The notes under the pieces: generated by a model
Databases searched by the model: none
Seen by the model: only the letters and a program-made list of their open reading frames with translations
Told to the model about the DNA's origin: nothing
Assembly (NCBI GenBank): GCA_942492835.1
Contig: OW818645.1
Coordinates: forward strand, 2,604,001 to 2,668,000
DNA length: 64,000 nt
Reading direction: 5' to 3'
From: GWB2-37-7 sp942492835
GTDB lineage: Bacteria; Bacillota; Clostridia; Lutisporales; Lutisporaceae
Shown here: positions 8,351-18,048 of the stretch, piece by piece
How the letters are laid out: each line of letters starts with the position of its first letter
Numbering within the stretch: the stretch's first letter is position 1
Translations under genes and position numbers: made by a program

Positions 8351-9139
8351 ATGAATTTGATTCAATCAATAATATTAGGAATTGTGCAGGGCATTACAGA
8401 GTTTTTGCCTATTAGCAGCTCAGGACATTTGGTACTCATGCAAAAGATTTTTGGAATCACTGAGCCTACTTTAATTTTTGATACATGTGTTCATTTAGGA
8501 ACGCTTATTGCTGTGTTTGCAATATTTAAAGATGATATAATCAGTATACTAAAAAAGCCTTTCCAAAAGCTTACATGGCTTTTAGTAGTAGGCACAATAC
8601 CTACAGCTATTATCGGAATCTTATTTAAGGATGTATTTGAGCAAATGTTTCATTCTGGTAGTACCTTGGGCTTTGAGTTTTTAATTACAGGTGCAATACT
8701 GTTGCTATCAGGTATGATGAAAAGCGGACGCAAGGGTGTAAAGGAAACTACCTATCTCGATGCAGCATTAATAGGAGTTATGCAAGGGGCTGCTATAATG
8801 CCAGCTATCTCAAGATCAGGACTTACAATCTCTGGAGCTTTGTTCCGAGATCTAGATAGAGAATTTGCTGCAAAGTTTTCTTTCCTGCTTTCTATTCCTG
8901 CAATACTGGGAGCTTCGGTGTTTCAAGTTAAGGATATTTTAGAAGTAGGCGGGGGCAGTGGAATCAGCACTGGAGCTATGGTCGCAGGCTCTATAGCCGC
9001 AGCTTTGGCAGGCTATGTGTCTATAAAATACATGATGCAAATACTTAGAAAGGGCAAAATGAAATACTTTGCTTATTATGTATTTGTATTAGGATCTCTA
9101 GTAATAGTTGATCAGTATATTACGCATATATTCTTCTAG
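8351..9139 (+). CDS. uppP: Undecaprenyl-diphosphatase (BacA/UppP)
   Basis: UppP dephosphorylates undecaprenyl pyrophosphate so that the lipid carrier can be reused for peptidoglycan and other envelope polymers; excess gives bacitracin resistance. The 262-residue protein shows the two defining motifs: GITEFLPISSSGHLVL near residues 15-30 and the second catalytic region MPAISRSGLTISGAL near residues 150-165. It has ~8 membrane helices and the normal family length. AAAGGGG precedes the ATG. It stands between the Gx transporter and the c-di-AMP operon. Confidence 0.95.
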   Translation: MNLIQSIILGIVQGITEFLPISSSGHLVLMQKIFGITEPTLIFDTCVHLGTLIAVFAIFKDDIISILKKPFQKLTWLLVVGTIPTAIIGILFKDVFEQMFHSGSTLGFEFLITGAILLLSGMMKSGRKGVKETTYLDAALIGVMQGAAIMPAISRSGLTISGALFRDLDREFAAKFSFLLSIPAILGASVFQVKDILEVGGGSGISTGAMVAGSIAAALAGYVSIKYMMQILRKGKMKYFAYYVFVLGSLVIVDQYITHIFF

Positions 9140-9241
9140 AGAAATAACATAAATATTTTTAAAAATCTATGCCCCTTTTATTGAATTTATTATATAATTT
9201 AATTAGTATGAAAAAAATTGCAATAGGAAGGTGCTTTACGA

Positions 9242-10060
9242 ATGAGTGAGTTTTTAGAACTAGTGCCTTATTTGAAGTCATGGAATACATATGTAGATAT
9301 ATTAATAATTGCACTTATAATATATAAGGTCATGGACCTTATTAAGGAGACAAGGGCAGAACAGCTTATTAAGGGTATTGCAATGCTCATAATTTTCACT
9401 AGATTAAGTGAAATGCTAGGTCTTCATACTGTATATTGGCTTCTGAAAAACCTTATGACAGTCGGATTTATTGCTATACTGATAATTTTTCAGCCTGAGC
9501 TTAGAAGAGCTTTAGAGCATTTAGGCAGGGGAAAATTTTTCCCCAAGGGAGAAATGATAAATCAAGAGCTTGATATAATGCTTGATGAAATGAATATAGC
9601 AATTGCACAGCTTTCTAAGAGTAAAACCGGTGCAATAATAGTTTTGGAGCAAGATACAGGATTAAATGACCATATAGAAACAGGAATTCAATTAGACTCC
9701 AAAGTGACTTCGCAATTGCTTATGAATGTTTTTATACCAAATACACCATTGCATGATGGCGCGATGATTATTAGAAAGAATAGGATTGTAGCTGCTGGAT
9801 GTTTCCTGCCTCTTACAGAAAATCAAAACTTAAGCAAGGAGCTGGGAACAAGACATAGAGCAGCTATTGGAGTTACTGAGCTGTCAGATGCAATGGTTAT
9901 AATTGTATCTGAGGAGACCGGTGTAATTTCTTTTGCTATGAATGGTAAGCTCTCCAGATATCTTGATATTAAATCACTTAAAGAAATAATTAAAAATAAC
10001 TACAAGATAAAAGAGGAAAAGCTTACCATTTGGACGAAGTGGGGTGCGAAAAATGAGTAA
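9242..10060 (+). CDS. cdaA: Diadenylate cyclase CdaA
   Basis: CdaA makes cyclic di-AMP from two ATP and controls potassium and osmolyte balance and wall homeostasis. The 272-residue protein has three N-terminal transmembrane helices within the first ~90 residues and a DAC domain with both catalytic motifs, LHDGAMII near residue 170 and RHRAAIG near residue 208. Length and order match the CdaA family. It overlaps cdaR by 8 bases, so the pair is translationally coupled. In many Firmicutes glmM follows cdaR; here an FAD dehydrogenase follows and glmM is about 24 kb downstream. Confidence 0.95.
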   Translation: MSEFLELVPYLKSWNTYVDILIIALIIYKVMDLIKETRAEQLIKGIAMLIIFTRLSEMLGLHTVYWLLKNLMTVGFIAILIIFQPELRRALEHLGRGKFFPKGEMINQELDIMLDEMNIAIAQLSKSKTGAIIVLEQDTGLNDHIETGIQLDSKVTSQLLMNVFIPNTPLHDGAMIIRKNRIVAAGCFLPLTENQNLSKELGTRHRAAIGVTELSDAMVIIVSEETGVISFAMNGKLSRYLDIKSLKEIIKNNYKIKEEKLTIWTKWGAKNE

Positions 10061-11267
10061 GAAATTAATTGCAAGAGATACTACAATTAAGATTCTCTCA
10101 GTAATATTTGCTATATTGCTTTGGTTTTATGTAATCACAGAGCAAAATCCAGTGGTGCCAAAAGAAATAACAATACCTGTAAGAATAACAAATATGGAAG
10201 CACTGGATAAATACGAAATGGTTTTGTTGGATGACCCAAATTCCTTCTCAATTGACTTAAAGCTTAAGGGCAAAAAGGAGGTTTTGGATACTGTAACTGC
10301 AAACAGTATTAATGCTTACGTTGACATCAGTGGTTATAGAAAACAGGGAGAAAACTATGTACCTATAGTGATAAGTGGCATACCAGATGGTATAAGTATT
10401 ACTTCAAAACCAAATCAAACGGTAAAAATTAATCTTGATAAGAAGATTGTTACAGAGCGTGTTATTACTACAAAAATCACAGGTAACCCTGTTGCAGGAC
10501 TTGCATATATGACACCTGAATTGTCACCATCAGTGGCTATACTGACAGGTGCAGAGTCTCAGATAAACAAGATTGAGACGGCTACAGTTGAAATTGACAT
10601 TGCAGGAGTAGGTGATAATGTAAATAAAACACTTCCATTGAGATTGTTGGATAAAAATGGAAAAGACGTATCTGGTGTGCAGACTAACCCTGAATTTGTA
10701 AAGGTAACTGTGCCAATAGCTAATACTAAGAGGGTACCAATAAATTTAGTTTTAGAGGGTAGTGCAGGAGAGGGCTATATAATTGCTGAGCAGTCCATGG
10801 AACCAAGAGAAATATTAGTTGCAGGAGATCAGAATGTGATTGATAGCTTGACTTTTATAGAGACAGAGATATTAAAAGTAAATGATCTGGTGAAGGATAC
10901 TGAGCTAGAGGTAAAACTAAATCTACCTCCGGGAGTAAAAATAGTAAATGATAACGAGAAAATCAAAGCTGTTTTGGATATTCAAAAAATGGTAACAAAC
11001 ACTGTTGAAATAAACAAGATTGAGTATAGAAATCTTAGTGCTCACTATAAGCTGGGAGAAGACCCTTCTAGGAATATTGTTGTGAAATTTAGAGGAGCAG
11101 AGGATATAATAAATCAGGTAGCTCAAAATATTGTACTTTATGTGGACTTAAGGAATTCAAAAGAAGGAGTAGGTTCATATGAAATTTTGTGGGATAAAAC
11201 CTTAAAGTATGAAATTTTAGAGGTAGTGCCACAGCAAATAACTGTAGATATTAGGAAAAATGAATAA
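10053..11267 (+). CDS. cdaR: CdaA regulatory protein CdaR (YbbR domains)
   Basis: The 404-residue protein has one N-terminal transmembrane helix (ILSVIFAILLWFYVIT) and a long extracytoplasmic region of repeated YbbR domains, seen as recurring blocks of the form ...VPIVISG..., TKITGNPVAG and PINLVLEGSAGEG. CdaR binds and modulates CdaA from outside the membrane. A GTG start at 10044 is possible, but GTGGGGTG lies well placed for the ATG at 10053, inside the end of cdaA. Confidence 0.9.
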   Translation: MSKKLIARDTTIKILSVIFAILLWFYVITEQNPVVPKEITIPVRITNMEALDKYEMVLLDDPNSFSIDLKLKGKKEVLDTVTANSINAYVDISGYRKQGENYVPIVISGIPDGISITSKPNQTVKINLDKKIVTERVITTKITGNPVAGLAYMTPELSPSVAILTGAESQINKIETATVEIDIAGVGDNVNKTLPLRLLDKNGKDVSGVQTNPEFVKVTVPIANTKRVPINLVLEGSAGEGYIIAEQSMEPREILVAGDQNVIDSLTFIETEILKVNDLVKDTELEVKLNLPPGVKIVNDNEKIKAVLDIQKMVTNTVEINKIEYRNLSAHYKLGEDPSRNIVVKFRGAEDIINQVAQNIVLYVDLRNSKEGVGSYEILWDKTLKYEILEVVPQQITVDIRKNE

Positions 11268-11289
11268 TACAAACAATCTAAGGAGTAAT

Positions 11290-12906
11290 ATGCAAATAGA
11301 AATAAAAAACTTGAAGCTGCCCATAGAAGAAATGGATAGTAAGCAGGAACTTTCACTTCTAAAAAGCACTGCTGCAAAAAAACTAAAGCTATCAAGTCAG
11401 GACGTGACGGAGCTTGTAATACTAAAGAAATCTATAGATGCACGAAAAAAAGACGACCTGATGTTTATATATTCTGTTGCTGTAAGTCTTAAGAACGGTA
11501 ATAAACTAGAAAGACTGATAAACAACAAAGATATATTTGATTATGACTATAAAGAATATCAGCTTGTGCTACCAGGGACGAAGGAGCTTATGGATCGGCC
11601 GATAATTATAGGCTGCGGCCCTGCCGGCTTATTTGCAGCATTGATTTTAGCAGAGAAGGGATATCGGCCTCTTGTGTTGGAAAGAGGCAAGGACGTAGAT
11701 TCTAGGACAAAGGATATAGAGCTGTTCTGGAAAAACGGAGATTTTAATGAAGAATCCAACATACAGTTTGGAGAAGGAGGTGCAGGCACCTTCTCTGATG
11801 GAAAGCTTACGACTAGGATAAAGGACAACAGATGCGAGCTAGTACTTAGGCGCTTTGTAGAGGCTGGAGCTCCAGAGGAAATACTATATATTAACAAGCC
11901 TCACATTGGCACGGATATATTGAAGTTAGTGTTAAAAAACCTTAGACGTAAGATTATTGAGCTTGGAGGTGAAGTAAAATTTACGTCCAAGGTAACGGAC
12001 TTAATTATGGAAAAGGGAAAGAACGTAGGTGTTGTGGTAAATAACTCCGAAAAGATTTACTCGGAGGTAGTTATAGCTGCCTTAGGACATAGTGCACGAG
12101 ATACATATCAAATGTTTTTTGATAAAGGTGTAAATATGGTTCAAAAACCCTTCTCAATAGGATTAAGAATTGAGCATTTACAAAGCATGATAGATAAGTC
12201 GCAATATGGTAGATTTGCAGGACATGCTGCTTTGGGAGCGGCAGACTATATGCTTACTTTTAGAAGCCCAACTACAGGAAGATCAGCCTATAGCTTCTGC
12301 ATGTGCCCAGGAGGTGTTGTCGTAGCGGCAGCATCAGAAAAGGGTATGCTTGTAACCAATGGAATGAGTGAATATGCTAGAGATAAGAAAAATGCAAATA
12401 GTGCATTGGTGGTGTCTGTGTCACCAGATGACTTTGAAGGCAGCCACCCGTTAGCAGGTATAGAATATCAAAGAAAATGGGAATCAAAAGCTTACCACCT
12501 CGGAGGCTCAAACTATCATGCACCTGTACAGCTAGTAGGAGATTTTTTAGCTGGGACTCAAAGCTATAGCCTAGGCGAGATAAGACCAAGCTATACTCCG
12601 GGAGTTACACCTGCGGATCTGAATCAATGTCTTCCTGCGTATGTCACAACAACTATAAAAGAAGCATTATCAGATTTTGACAGGAAAATAAGGGGCTTTG
12701 CAAGACCAGATGCGCTACTTACAGGCGTTGAGACCAGAACGTCTGCACCTGTAAGAATAGTACGCAAAGCAAGCATGGAATCAGAGAACATAGATAATCT
12801 ATATCCAATAGGAGAGGGCGCAGGCTATGCAGGTGGCATAATAAGCGCGGCGGTAGATGGAATAAAAGCTGCTGAAATAATAATTCTGAAGTATAAACCT
12901 ATGTAA
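11290..12906 (+). CDS. FAD-dependent dehydrogenase (COG2509-type)
   Basis: The 538-residue soluble protein has a small N-terminal ferredoxin-like region, then an FAD-binding Rossmann motif IIGCGPAGLFAAL near residue 110, a GEGGAGTFSDGKL motif near 160 and the C-terminal FAD closure YPIGEGAGYAGGII. These are the marks of the widely conserved, uncharacterised FAD-dependent dehydrogenases next to cdaA/cdaR/glmM in Firmicutes. The ATG at 11260 overlaps the end of cdaR and is an alternative; I prefer 11290, preceded by AGGAG, because family members start close to the IEIKNLKLPI segment. The reaction is unknown. Confidence 0.82.
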   Translation: MQIEIKNLKLPIEEMDSKQELSLLKSTAAKKLKLSSQDVTELVILKKSIDARKKDDLMFIYSVAVSLKNGNKLERLINNKDIFDYDYKEYQLVLPGTKELMDRPIIIGCGPAGLFAALILAEKGYRPLVLERGKDVDSRTKDIELFWKNGDFNEESNIQFGEGGAGTFSDGKLTTRIKDNRCELVLRRFVEAGAPEEILYINKPHIGTDILKLVLKNLRRKIIELGGEVKFTSKVTDLIMEKGKNVGVVVNNSEKIYSEVVIAALGHSARDTYQMFFDKGVNMVQKPFSIGLRIEHLQSMIDKSQYGRFAGHAALGAADYMLTFRSPTTGRSAYSFCMCPGGVVVAAASEKGMLVTNGMSEYARDKKNANSALVVSVSPDDFEGSHPLAGIEYQRKWESKAYHLGGSNYHAPVQLVGDFLAGTQSYSLGEIRPSYTPGVTPADLNQCLPAYVTTTIKEALSDFDRKIRGFARPDALLTGVETRTSAPVRIVRKASMESENIDNLYPIGEGAGYAGGIISAAVDGIKAAEIIILKYKPM

Positions 12907-12960
12907 GGATTAATCTCAATTAGCAATACATATAAAATATAAAAAGGTGTGAGGTACAGT

Positions 12961-14676
12961 ATGGAAAGAGGAATACAACTAATTCTTAACTCTACCCATG
13001 ATGCAATGATATCTGTTGATCTAGATGGAATCATAACGGTTTTTAATACTGCAGCAGAGAAGCTTACAGGTATTAAAGTTAAGGATGCTATGGGTAGATT
13101 TGTAGGAGATGTTGTAATGGATACAAGACTTCCCTTTATACTGGAGACTGGAGAGTCTGAGCTGAACAGACAGCAAAATCTAGGTAACATCAAAATTATA
13201 ACGAACAGAATGCCGGTTAAGGATGACAATGGGAATATGATTGGAGCTATTGCTGTTTTCCGAGATATTACTGAGGTTATTAAGCTGGCGGAAGAGATAA
13301 CAAACCTAAAAGAAATGCAGAGTATGCTGGAAGCGATATTTAACGCTGCTCAAGATGCCATATCTGTAGTTGACAAAAATGGAGACGGAGTTATGATAAA
13401 TCCTGCCTATACTCGAATTACTGGACTTGCTGAGAAAGATGTAATCAACAAGCCTGCAACCGTTGATATAGCAGAGGGTGACAGTATTCACATAGAAGTT
13501 TTAAAGACCAAGCAGCCAGTAAAGGGTGCTCTTATTAAAGTCGGGCCTGCTCGTAAGGAAGTGCTAGTAAATGCTGCGCCTATTATAGTAGATGGTGAAC
13601 TACGAGGCAGTGTAGGTGTTCTTCATGATCTTACTGAAATATCAAAGCTCTCACATGAGTTAAAACAAGCTAAGGAAATAATAAGAAAGCTTGAAGCGAA
13701 GTACACCTTCGATGATATTGTAGGGAATGATCCATTGCTATTGGCTGCTATTGATAAAGCAAGACTAGCAGCGGCAACTCCTGCCACTGTTCTGTTAAGA
13801 GGAGAAAGCGGTACAGGAAAAGAGATATTTGCCCATTCAATACACAATGCAAGCGAGCGAAAATATAGGCAGTTTGTACGTGTAAACTGTGGAGCAATAT
13901 CTGAATCTTTGATGGAATCTGAGCTTTTTGGCTATGAAGAGGGAGCCTTTACAGGAGCAAAAAAGGGAGGCAAAAAGGGACTATTTGAAGAAGCTAACGG
14001 AGGAACAATTTTCTTAGATGAGATTGCAGAGCTACCGCCGAGCACCCAGGCAAAGCTATTAAGGGTACTTCAGGAACGTGAAATTGTAAGAGTAGGTGGC
14101 ACTAAAGTCAAAAACATAGACGTAAGAGTTATCACAGCTACAAATATTGATTTAGAAGAGGAAATAAAAAATGGCAGGTTCAGAAAGGATTTATACTATA
14201 GATTAAATGTATACCCTATAAAACTGCCTTCTTTGAGAGCTAGGAAGGGTGACATCTATGAGCTTACTATATTCTTTATTAAAAAGTTAAATCAGCAGTA
14301 TGGCAGAAATATACAAGATATTGATTCGAAGGCTATGAAAGAGTTAGAGGAACATGATTGGCCAGGCAATGTAAGAGAATTGGAAAATGCTATAGGACGT
14401 GCCATAATTAATATGAAGTTAAGTGAAACAGTTATAAGGGAATTTCATTTGCCATTTTTTGAAAGACAAACAGAAAAGAGTGTGCCTTTTAGAGAAGAGC
14501 CAGAAGTCGATTCAGATGTCTCAATGGATCTACAGACTGTAGTTGAGGCAGCGGAGAAAAAATGTATTTTACGAGTGCTGGAGAAATGTGGAGGGAACAA
14601 GACAAAAACAGCAAAAGCCCTAGATATATCCCTTCGAAGCTTATATTATAAACTGCAAAGATATGAGATAGAATAA
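12961..14676 (+). CDS. Sigma-54-dependent activator with two PAS domains (BkdR/PrdR-like)
   Basis: This 571-residue regulator has PAS domains at about residues 1-105 and 120-225, an AAA+ sigma-54 interaction domain with Walker A GESGTGKE (~281-288) and the sigma-54 contact loop GAFTGA (~328-333), and a C-terminal Fis-type helix-turn-helix (KTKTAKALDISLRSLYYKLQRY). It would drive RNA polymerase-sigma-54 open-complex formation at the -24/-12 promoter found 200 bases downstream, in front of buk. The PAS domains probably sense a metabolite or redox state. The start at 12961 uses GAGG six bases upstream; an earlier GTG at 12949 is less likely. Confidence 0.93.
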   Translation: MERGIQLILNSTHDAMISVDLDGIITVFNTAAEKLTGIKVKDAMGRFVGDVVMDTRLPFILETGESELNRQQNLGNIKIITNRMPVKDDNGNMIGAIAVFRDITEVIKLAEEITNLKEMQSMLEAIFNAAQDAISVVDKNGDGVMINPAYTRITGLAEKDVINKPATVDIAEGDSIHIEVLKTKQPVKGALIKVGPARKEVLVNAAPIIVDGELRGSVGVLHDLTEISKLSHELKQAKEIIRKLEAKYTFDDIVGNDPLLLAAIDKARLAAATPATVLLRGESGTGKEIFAHSIHNASERKYRQFVRVNCGAISESLMESELFGYEEGAFTGAKKGGKKGLFEEANGGTIFLDEIAELPPSTQAKLLRVLQEREIVRVGGTKVKNIDVRVITATNIDLEEEIKNGRFRKDLYYRLNVYPIKLPSLRARKGDIYELTIFFIKKLNQQYGRNIQDIDSKAMKELEEHDWPGNVRELENAIGRAIINMKLSETVIREFHLPFFERQTEKSVPFREEPEVDSDVSMDLQTVVEAAEKKCILRVLEKCGGNKTKTAKALDISLRSLYYKLQRYEIE

Positions 14677-14679
14677 AAT

Positions 14680-14740
14680 GCAAAAACTTGCAAAATGCTA
14701 TGCGTTTGCAAGTTTTTGCGTGCAAGTAAATGCATTGCAT
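14680..14740. promoter_or_regulatory. Candidate upstream activator sites for the sigma-54 regulator
   Basis: A perfect 15-base inverted repeat (14680-14694 and 14705-14719, arms GCAAAAACTTGCAAA and its complement) is followed by a second smaller one, TGCAA at 14721-14725 and TTGCA at 14735-14739. No T-run follows, so it is a poor terminator. It lies ~170-210 bases before the -12 element, the normal distance for enhancer sites of Fis-type activators. Function is inferred. Confidence 0.55.
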
Positions 14741-14787
14741 AAATAATTATTATTATACTACTAATAATAATAATATAAAAAATATGT

Positions 14788-14824
14788 AAACAAGCTTTTT
14801 TTTATGTCGAAGCTTGTTTTTATA
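14788..14824 (+). terminator. Terminator after the sigma-54 activator
   Basis: The stem AAACAAGCTT / AAGCTTGTTT (14788-14797 and 14810-14819) is followed by TTTTTATAG, ending the regulator transcript before the sigma-54 promoter. Confidence 0.7.
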
Positions 14825-14877
14825 GTGTTTTAGAACTTTAACAAAACAATTGTTAATATTTTTAAATTAGTTAGTTA

Positions 14878-14893
14878 TGGCATGACAATTGCA
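14878..14893 (+). promoter_or_regulatory. Sigma-54 (-24/-12) promoter of the buk-ptb-buk-vor operon
   Basis: The sequence TGGCATGACAATTGCA matches the sigma-54 consensus TGGCAC-N5-TTGCW with exact spacing between the GG (-24) and GC (-12) dinucleotides. It is 50 bases before the buk start and directly downstream of a gene for a sigma-54 activator. Confidence 0.9.
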
Positions 14894-14944
14894 TATATAA
14901 GAATATAAATAATACATTAGTAAAAATTAAGGAGTGGTATCTAG

Positions 14945-16027
14945 ATGCATAGGGAAAACCTATTGGTAATTAATCCGGGCTCTACATCAACGAAGGTTGC
15001 AATCTTCAGAAATGGTGAAAGTATAGCTCAAAAGAGTTTAAGTCATACAACTGAAGAATTGTCAAAATTTAAAAGAGTCACAGATCAATTCGAGTATAGA
15101 GAGCAAATGATATTTGATTGGCTTAAGGAAGAGAACATGTCCTTAGAAAGCCTTATAGCAGTGGTAGCTAGAGGTGGTCTTTTAAAGCCTATGCCTAGTG
15201 GCACATATAAGGTAACAGATGTTATGATTGAAGATTTAAGAATTGGAGTGCAGGATGAACATGCATCCAATCTTGGCGGTATATTAGCAAAAGGTATAGC
15301 TGATATTCAATGCATTCCTTCCTTTATAGTTGATCCCGTTGCAGTAGATGAATTCCCTGATATAGCTAGGATTTCAGGTTTGCCTGAGCTACCTAGAAAG
15401 TCCTTAATACATATTTTAAATATAAAGGCGGTTGGTAGAAGAGCAGCAAAGGATATGGGCAAAAGCTTAAAAGATGTAAATTTTATAGTAGCTCATATGG
15501 GTGGAGGCTTTTCAATTGCACCAGTAGAAAAGGGTATAGCAATTGATGTTAATAACGCAAATCACGGAGGCCCTTTCTCACCAGAGAGAGCTGGCACTTT
15601 ACCAGTAGGCGAAATAGTAAAGCTTTGCTACTCTGGAAAGTATACAGCAGGTGAAATGAAGAAAAACACTGTTGGCAAGGCTGGCTTTGTAGGTTATCTA
15701 GGAACTAACGATGCGAGAGATGTAATCAAAATGATAGAAAATGGAGATGAAAATGCTTACTTAATATTTGATGCTATGGCATATCAAATAGCCAAGGAAA
15801 TTGGCTCAATGGCAGCAGTATTAAAAGGTAAGGTTGATGCAATTGTTTTAACAGGCGGTCTTGCATATTCAGAGCTTTTGTGTGAGAGAATATCAAAACG
15901 AGTGCAATTCATAGCACCTGTAAAGGTTTATGCAGGAGAAGATGAAATGCTAGCTCTAGCTGAAGGTGCAGAAAGAGCACTAAACGGCGAAGAGCAAGTT
16001 AAAATATACGAGGATGAGGTGAAATAA
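14945..16027 (+). CDS. buk: Butyrate kinase (first copy)
   Basis: Butyrate kinase converts acyl phosphate and ADP to the carboxylic acid and ATP, the last step of acyl-CoA-derived substrate-level phosphorylation. The 360-residue protein opens with LLVINPGSTSTKVAIF, the acetate/butyrate kinase phosphate-binding signature, and has VVARGGLLKPM, HMGGGFSIAP and a C-terminal TGGLAYSELLCERI block, all expected in Buk. AAGGAG lies 11 bases before the ATG. A second Buk lies two genes downstream. In this operon the natural acids may be isobutyrate and isovalerate as much as butyrate. Confidence 0.92.
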   Translation: MHRENLLVINPGSTSTKVAIFRNGESIAQKSLSHTTEELSKFKRVTDQFEYREQMIFDWLKEENMSLESLIAVVARGGLLKPMPSGTYKVTDVMIEDLRIGVQDEHASNLGGILAKGIADIQCIPSFIVDPVAVDEFPDIARISGLPELPRKSLIHILNIKAVGRRAAKDMGKSLKDVNFIVAHMGGGFSIAPVEKGIAIDVNNANHGGPFSPERAGTLPVGEIVKLCYSGKYTAGEMKKNTVGKAGFVGYLGTNDARDVIKMIENGDENAYLIFDAMAYQIAKEIGSMAAVLKGKVDAIVLTGGLAYSELLCERISKRVQFIAPVKVYAGEDEMLALAEGAERALNGEEQVKIYEDEVK

Positions 16028-16028
16028 C

Positions 16029-16931
16029 TTGATAGCAAATTTTGAACAAATTATAAAAACAGCAAAAGAAAAAGGCCCAAAGAAAATTGCGGTTGCAGTA
16101 GCACAAGACACTGAGGTATTAAGTGCAATAAACAGTGCAAAGGATTTAGGAATTGCAGATGCAATATTAGTGGGTGATGAGAACGAGATAGTTATAGCAG
16201 CAGGAAAATGTGGAGTAGAGCTTGCAAAGTTTGAAATTATTAATGTATCTGATAAGGTTGAAGCTTGTCGTACAGCAGTTGAGCTGGTATCCTCTGGCAA
16301 AGCTCATCTACTTATGAAGGGCATGGTTGATACTGCTATAATCTTAAAGGCTGTATTAGATGAAAAAATAGGTCTAAGAACTGGAAATGTATTATCTCAT
16401 GTAGCAGTGTTTGATGTAAACGGATATGATAGATTGTTTTATGTGACAGATGCGGCTATGAACCTAGCACCAGATGTTGAAAAAAAGAAGCAGATAATAG
16501 AAAATGCAGTCCAGGTAGCACATGCTTTGGGCAACGATAATCCAAAGGTAGCTGTACTTGCCGCTGTTGAGAAGGTAAATCCCAAAATGCAAGCAACTGT
16601 AGATGCAGTTGAATTGGTTGCCATGAATGAGCAAGGAGTGCTAAAGGGCTGTACTGTTGCAGGACCTTTTGCTCTTGACAATGCAATATCTGTAGAAGCA
16701 GCAAAGCATAAGGGTATGGATCATCCGGTTGCAGGACATGCTGATATTTTGCTGGTACCAACTATAGAAGCCGGTAATATGCTTTACAAATCCATGGTAT
16801 TCTTTGCCAAGGCTAAGAATGCAGGCATAATAGTCGGCGCAAAGGCTCCTGTGGTTTTAACCTCAAGAGCGGATTCTGATGAAGCAAAGTTAAATTCAAT
16901 TGCCATTGGAGTATTGATGGCGAGTAAATAA
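16029..16931 (+). CDS. ptb: Phosphate butyryltransferase
   Basis: Ptb exchanges CoA for phosphate on butyryl-CoA and branched acyl-CoAs, feeding butyrate kinase. The 300-residue protein fits the phosphate acetyl/butyryltransferase family in length and in motifs such as HLLMKGMVDTA, LSHVAVFDV, VTDAAMNLAPD and GPFALDNAIS. The start is TTG at 16029, with GAGGTG ending 8 bases upstream; no in-frame ATG lies near the N-terminus. Only two bases separate it from the first buk gene. Confidence 0.92.
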   Translation: MIANFEQIIKTAKEKGPKKIAVAVAQDTEVLSAINSAKDLGIADAILVGDENEIVIAAGKCGVELAKFEIINVSDKVEACRTAVELVSSGKAHLLMKGMVDTAIILKAVLDEKIGLRTGNVLSHVAVFDVNGYDRLFYVTDAAMNLAPDVEKKKQIIENAVQVAHALGNDNPKVAVLAAVEKVNPKMQATVDAVELVAMNEQGVLKGCTVAGPFALDNAISVEAAKHKGMDHPVAGHADILLVPTIEAGNMLYKSMVFFAKAKNAGIIVGAKAPVVLTSRADSDEAKLNSIAIGVLMASK

Positions 16932-16951
16932 ATCAGTAGGGGGAGAGCAAT

Positions 16952-18025
16952 ATGCAGGAAGTTTATAGGTTATTAATAATAAACCCAGGTTCAACATCGA
17001 CAAAGATAGCTATATTTGACAATGAAAAACCAATATTGGAGACAACCTTGAGCCACTCCAACGAAGAATTAGCACCATTTAAAACTGTAACAGATCAATT
17101 TGAATTCAGAAAAAATACTATATTAGATGTATTAAATAACAATGGTATAAACATTACAAAACTAAATGCAGTAGTAGGTAGAGGCGGACTTGTAAGACCA
17201 ATAGAAAGTGGTACCTACAAAGTTAATGAAGCTATGCTGAATGATTTAAAGGTGGGAGTTATGGGACAGCATGCTTCTAATCTAGGTGGTTTAATTGCAT
17301 ATGAAATAGCACATCAATTAAACATCCCTTCATTTATAATTGACCCAGTCGTTGTTGATGAAATGGATGATATAGCTAGAATATCAGGTATGCCTGAGAT
17401 AAAAAGAATTTCTATATGGCATGCTTTAAACCAAAAAGCAGTAGCAAGAAGAGCTGCAAAGGACTTAGGAAAGCCTTATGAAAAGCTTAACTTAATAATA
17501 GCCCATCTAGGCGGAGGAATATCTGTAGGCGCGCATAAAAATGGAAGAGTAATTGATGTAAATAACGCACTTAATGGAGAAGGACCATTCTCACCAGAGA
17601 GATCAGGAACCTTGCCTATTGGAGATTTGATAAAGCTTTGCTATTCTGGAAAGTATACAATAGCTGAAATGAATAAGAAAATTTGCGGTAAAGGTGGCTT
17701 AGTTGCTCATCTTGGAACAAATGATGGTAGAGATGTTGAGAAAATGATTGCAGCAGGTGATAAGAAAGCAAAACTTATATTTGAAGCTATGGCTTACCAA
17801 GTTGCCAAAGAAATAGGTGCCTGCGCCACTGTACTTGAAGGCAAGGTTGATGCAATATGTTTAACAGGAGGCTTAGCTTACGGTAGTATGCTGGTTAACT
17901 GGATAAAAGAAAGAGTTGAGTTTATAGGGGATGTAAAAGTTTACCCTGGAGAAGATGAATTGATAGCTTTGGCTGAAGGTGGACTTAGAGTACTTAGGGG
18001 AGAAGAACAAGCCAAAGAATACTAA
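16952..18025 (+). CDS. buk: Butyrate kinase (second copy)
   Basis: The 357-residue protein is a clear paralogue of the first Buk: LLIINPGSTSTKIAIF at the N-terminus, VVGRGGLVRPI, HLGGGISVGA and TGGLAYGSMLV. The sequences differ throughout, so it is not a recent duplication. Two kinases around one Ptb suggest different preference for straight and branched acyl phosphates; this is an inference. GGGGGAG precedes the ATG. Confidence 0.92.
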   Translation: MQEVYRLLIINPGSTSTKIAIFDNEKPILETTLSHSNEELAPFKTVTDQFEFRKNTILDVLNNNGINITKLNAVVGRGGLVRPIESGTYKVNEAMLNDLKVGVMGQHASNLGGLIAYEIAHQLNIPSFIIDPVVVDEMDDIARISGMPEIKRISIWHALNQKAVARRAAKDLGKPYEKLNLIIAHLGGGISVGAHKNGRVIDVNNALNGEGPFSPERSGTLPIGDLIKLCYSGKYTIAEMNKKICGKGGLVAHLGTNDGRDVEKMIAAGDKKAKLIFEAMAYQVAKEIGACATVLEGKVDAICLTGGLAYGSMLVNWIKERVEFIGDVKVYPGEDELIALAEGGLRVLRGEEQAKEY

Positions 18026-18048
18026 TAAATATGTAGGGTGGTTTGTTT

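Noticed and set aside
14680..14719. Taking the perfect 15-base inverted repeat as the terminator of the activator gene
   Set aside because: No T-run follows, and a proper terminator lies at 14788-14824; enhancer sites fit better.
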